Notes under the pieces: generated by a model
The model's database searches: none
What the model saw: only the letters and a program-made list of their open reading frames with translations
Told to the model about the DNA's origin: nothing
Origin: Kitasatospora azatica KCTC 9699
Lineage (GTDB): Bacteria; Actinomycetota; Actinomycetes; Streptomycetales; Streptomycetaceae
Assembly: GCF_000744785.1 (NCBI RefSeq)
Contig: NZ_JQMO01000002.1
Coordinates: 1,240,001 to 1,304,000 of the forward strand
DNA: 64,000 bases
Direction of reading: 5' to 3'
Shown: piece after piece, positions 61,491 to 64,000 of the stretch
How the letters are laid out: the number at the start of each line of letters is the position of its first letter
Numbering within the stretch: position 1 is the stretch's first letter
Translations under genes and position numbers: made by a program

Positions 61491-63470
61491 TCAGACCTGG
61501 ATCCGGCGCGCCACCGCGTCCACGATCTCCGCGACGGCCTCGGCCACCGGGACACCGTTCTTCTGCTCACCGCTGCGGTAGCGGAAGCTCACCGCGCCGG
61601 CCTCGACGTCGTCGTTGCCGGCCAGCAGCATGAACGGAATCTTGTGCTTCTGGGCGTTCCTGATCTTCTTCTGCATCCGGTCGTCCGAGGCGTCCACCTC
61701 GACCCGGATCCCGTGCTTCTTCAGCTCGGCCGCGACCTCCTGCAGGTACGGCACGTGCTCGTCGGTGATCGGGATGCCGACCACGGTCACCGGCGCCAGC
61801 CACGGCGGCATCGCGCCCGCGTAGTGCTCCAGCAGCACCGCGAAGAACCGCTCGATCGAGCCGAACAGCGCGCGGTGGATCATCACCGGCCGCTGCCGGT
61901 TGCCGTCCGCGCCCTGGAACTCCAGCTCGAAGCGCTGCGGCAGCTGGAAGTCCACCTGGATCGTCGACATCTGCCAGGTGCGCCCGATCGCGTCCTTGGC
62001 CTGCACCGAGATCTTCGGACCGTAGAAGGCCGCGCCCGCCGGGTCCAGCACCAGCTCGAGGTTCTGCTTCTCGGCGGCCGCCCGCAGGGTCTCGGTGGCC
62101 TCCTCCCAGTCCTCGTCCGAGCCGATGAACTTCTCCGGGTCCTTGGTGGACAGCTCCAGGTAGAAGTCGTTCAGCCCGTAGTCGCGCAGCAGGTCCAGGA
62201 CGAAGGTGAGCAGCGAGTCCAGCTCGCCGGCCATCTGCTCCTTGGTGCAGTAGATGTGCGCGTCGTCCTGGGTGAAGCCGCGGGCGCGGGTCAGGCCGTG
62301 CACCACGCCGGACTTCTCGTACCGGTAGACCGTGCCGAACTCGAAGAGCCGCAGCGGAAGTTCGCGGTAGGACCGACCGCGCGAGCGGTAGATCAGGTTG
62401 TGCATCGGGCAGTTCATCGGCTTGAGGTAGTAGTCGTTCTCGCCGTCGAGCTGCATGGGCGGGTACATGCCGTCGGCGTACCAGTCCAGGTGACCGGAGA
62501 GCTCGAAGAGCGTGCCCTTGGTCGCGTGCGGGGTGTAGACGAACTCGTAGCCCGACTCCTCGTGCCGCTTGCGCGAGTAGTCCTCCATCACCCGGCGCAT
62601 GATGCCGCCCTTGGGGTGGAAGACCGCCAGGCCGGAGCCGATCTCCTCGGGGACGGAGAAGAGGTCCAGCTCGCTGCCGAGCTTGCGGTGGTCGCGCTTG
62701 GCCGCCTCGGCCAGGAAGTCCAGGTGCGCCTTCAGCTCGTCCTTGGTCGGCCAGGCGGTGCCGTAGAGGCGTTGGAGCTGCTTGTTCTTCTCGCTCCCGC
62801 GCCAGTAGGCCGCCGCCGACCGCATGATCTTGAACGCCGGGATCATCCGGGTGCTCGGCAGGTGCGGCCCACGGCACAGGTCGCCCCAGCACAGCTCGCC
62901 GCTCTTCGGGTCCAGGTTGTCGTAGATGGTCAGCTCGCCGCTGCCCACCTCGACGTCCGCGCCCTCGCCGGCCGTCGCCGCCGAGCCCTTGAGGCCGATC
63001 AGCTCCAGCTTGTAGGGCTCGCCGGCCAGCTCCTCGCGGGCGGCCTCGTCGGTGACCACCCGGCGGGCGAACTTCTGGCCCTTCTTGATGATCTCCTGCA
63101 TCTTCTTCTCGATGGCCTTGAGGTCATCGGGGTGGAACGGCTTCTCGACGTCGAAGTCGTAGTAGAAGCCGTCCTTGATCGGCGGGCCGATGCCGAGCTT
63201 GGCCTCGGGGAAGATCTCCTGCACGGCCTGGGCCATCACGTGCGCGGTGGAGTGGCGCAGGATGTTGAGGCCGTCGGGGCTGGAGAGCTCGACGGGCTCG
63301 ACCTCGTCGCCGTCCTGCAGCTGGTAGGCGAGGTCCTTGAGGGCGCCGGCCACCCGGGCGGCGATCACGCTGCGGTCGTCGACGAAGAGATCGGCGGCCG
63401 TAGTGCCCGTGGTCACCACGCGCTCTTCCCGATCGGGTTCGCGGTTGATGGTTACCCGGACGTCCGTCAC
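61491..63470 (-). CDS. thrS: Threonyl-tRNA synthetase
   Basis: Class II synthetase of 659 residues: N-terminal TGS domain, editing domain with [12 protein letters not shown] (HxxxH) and a later CRGPHLP zinc-region, catalytic core with [12 protein letters not shown] (motif 2 entry), [15 protein letters not shown] and [14 protein letters not shown] (motif 3), plus the anticodon-binding C-terminus. GTG start at 63470 with AGGAG 8 nt upstream, not the longer open frame from 63623. I see no T-box in the 247-nt upstream gap. Confidence 0.97.
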   Translation of the reverse strand: MTDVRVTINREPDREERVVTTGTTAADLFVDDRSVIAARVAGALKDLAYQLQDGDEVEPVELSSPDGLNILRHSTAHVMAQAVQEIFPEAKLGIGPPIKDGFYYDFDVEKPFHPDDLKAIEKKMQEIIKKGQKFARRVVTDEAAREELAGEPYKLELIGLKGSAATAGEGADVEVGSGELTIYDNLDPKSGELCWGDLCRGPHLPSTRMIPAFKIMRSAAAYWRGSEKNKQLQRLYGTAWPTKDELKAHLDFLAEAAKRDHRKLGSELDLFSVPEEIGSGLAVFHPKGGIMRRVMEDYSRKRHEESGYEFVYTPHATKGTLFELSGHLDWYADGMYPPMQLDGENDYYLKPMNCPMHNLIYRSRGRSYRELPLRLFEFGTVYRYEKSGVVHGLTRARGFTQDDAHIYCTKEQMAGELDSLLTFVLDLLRDYGLNDFYLELSTKDPEKFIGSDEDWEEATETLRAAAEKQNLELVLDPAGAAFYGPKISVQAKDAIGRTWQMSTIQVDFQLPQRFELEFQGADGNRQRPVMIHRALFGSIERFFAVLLEHYAGAMPPWLAPVTVVGIPITDEHVPYLQEVAAELKKHGIRVEVDASDDRMQKKIRNAQKHKIPFMLLAGNDDVEAGAVSFRYRSGEQKNGVPVAEAVAEIVDAVARRIQV

Positions 63471-63527
63471 CGGTGTTCTCCTGACGTGCTGGATCTGATG
63501 GCCGCAGCTTCCTGCTGCGCTGCCCCG

Positions 63528-63533
63528 ATGGTA
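63528..63533 (-). promoter_or_regulatory. Possible thrS -10 element
   Basis: TACCAT on the minus strand, preceded by GCTCGG, the same GCTCGGTACCAT block as upstream of relA. No clear -35; leader would be about 50-60 nt. Confidence 0.35.
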
Positions 63534-63717
63534 CCGAGCCCGCCGCGTCGACCGTGCACCCATCTCCACCTTGGCGTCACGCGCTCCCGGATGGGTTGAA
63601 GGGGTACGGCCCCGGGGTATCACCTGCTCGGAACCGCACCACGAGCCGGTGCACCGTCAGTCCTCGGCGGTGCACCTGGCGGGTCCGGGGTCCGTCCAGG
63701 GGATTTGAGGGGTGGTC

Positions 63718-64000
63718 ATGGTGAGAAGCTCCCACTGGTACGAAGGCCCGTTCGCCTCTTTCGACACCGAGACCACCGGCGTGGACGTGGAACAGGACCG
63801 GATCGTCTCGGCCGCCCTGGTCCTGCAGTCCGGCCCCGACGCCCCGCCCGAGCGGCTGACCTGGCTGGCCGATCCGGGCGTTCCGATCCCCGACGGCGCC
63901 CGCGCGGTGCACGGCATCACCGACGAGCAGGTGCGCGCGCACGGCCGCCCGCCGGCCGCGGTGACCGCCGAGATAGCGCGCGCACTGGCCGGGCAGGCCC
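63718..64000 (+). CDS. DnaQ-like 3'-5' exonuclease domain protein, 5' part only
   Basis: The first 94 codons of a gene that leaves the window on the right. The product starts MVRSSHWYEGPFASFDTETT; the ExoI motif FDTETTG (with catalytic Asp and Glu) is at about 15-21, and the later HGIT segment is a normal part of the fold. ATG with GAGG upstream. It is transcribed divergently from thrS. Whether it is a DNA polymerase III epsilon subunit or another DEDD exonuclease cannot be decided from this part. Confidence 0.85.
   Translation, partial: MVRSSHWYEGPFASFDTETTGVDVEQDRIVSAALVLQSGPDAPPERLTWLADPGVPIPDGARAVHGITDEQVRAHGRPPAAVTAEIARALAGQA

Noticed and set aside
63471..63717. T-box leader upstream of thrS
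   Set aside because: I see no T-box consensus, Stem I-like features or terminator/antiterminator pair.

Overview
The window is chromosomal core DNA of a high-GC actinobacterium, most likely Streptomycetaceae (Streptomyces, Kitasatospora or Streptacidiphilus). The evidence is very high GC, frequent GTG/TTG starts, 4-bp ATGA/GTGA gene overlaps, the developmental regulator gene bldD, a SAV2177-type methyltransferase, and a gene order that I recall as that of the Streptomyces pyr-bldD-efp-aro-alaS-rpsD-hisS-relA-sec-ruv-pdx-pim-thrS segment. I see no tRNA, rRNA, IS, prophage, CRISPR or defence island.

Layout. 29-9165 (minus): pyrimidine operon pyrR-pyrB-pyrC-orf-carA-carB-pyrD, with a PyrR-binding-loop-like hairpin next to the pyrR Shine-Dalgarno. 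9490-9993 (plus): bldD, with BldD-box-like sequences inside its own promoter. 10126-13297 (minus): an acyl-CoA thioesterase-like gene and the pepP-like/efp/nusB group. 13454-17097 (plus): three accessory genes, a SAM methyltransferase, a lipase maturation factor homologue and an MFS transporter. 17137-18899 (minus): Fpg/Nei glycosylase and a P-loop protein. 18996-22250 (minus): shikimate operon aroC-aroK-aroB-aroQ. 22522-22773 (plus): a small membrane protein. 22796-31045 (minus): DUF948-DUF6167-alaS-ruvX-mltG2-mltG1-aroE. 31215-33422 (plus): a STAND-type ATPase that converges on and overlaps rpsD.

33410-40348 (minus): rpsD, rarA, ppk2, aspS, hisS and a metallo-hydrolase. 40632-42909 (plus): a membrane-anchored cyclophilin and a DUF349 protein. 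42989-54732 (minus): relA; yajC-secD-secF-apt; ruvC-ruvA-ruvB; yebC; pdxS-pdxT. 54887-58930 (minus): a LemA-like protein, then the phosphatidylinositol mannoside group pgsA-patA-pimA, and a DCC thiol oxidoreductase. 59093-60742 (plus): a conserved membrane protein of unknown function. 60849-63470 (minus): HIT hydrolase and thrS. 63718-64000 (plus): the start of a DnaQ-like exonuclease that runs off the window.

Functional reading. The region joins nucleotide supply (pyr, apt), aromatic amino-acid and PLP synthesis, translation (efp, rpsD, alaS, aspS, hisS, thrS), Sec export, recombination (ruvABC, rarA, ruvX) and alarmone/c-di-GMP control (relA, bldD). I found no convincing new multi-gene system. 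The items most worth checking are local: a probable pseudo-enzyme in the M24 family, a STAND ATPase that has lost its usual C-terminal effector and ends inside the rpsD terminator, three cis-regulatory RNA/DNA elements (pyrR, bldD, rpsD), a Ser/Ala/Pro insert in SecD, tandem MltG paralogues and a 9-bp minisatellite between pgsA and patA.
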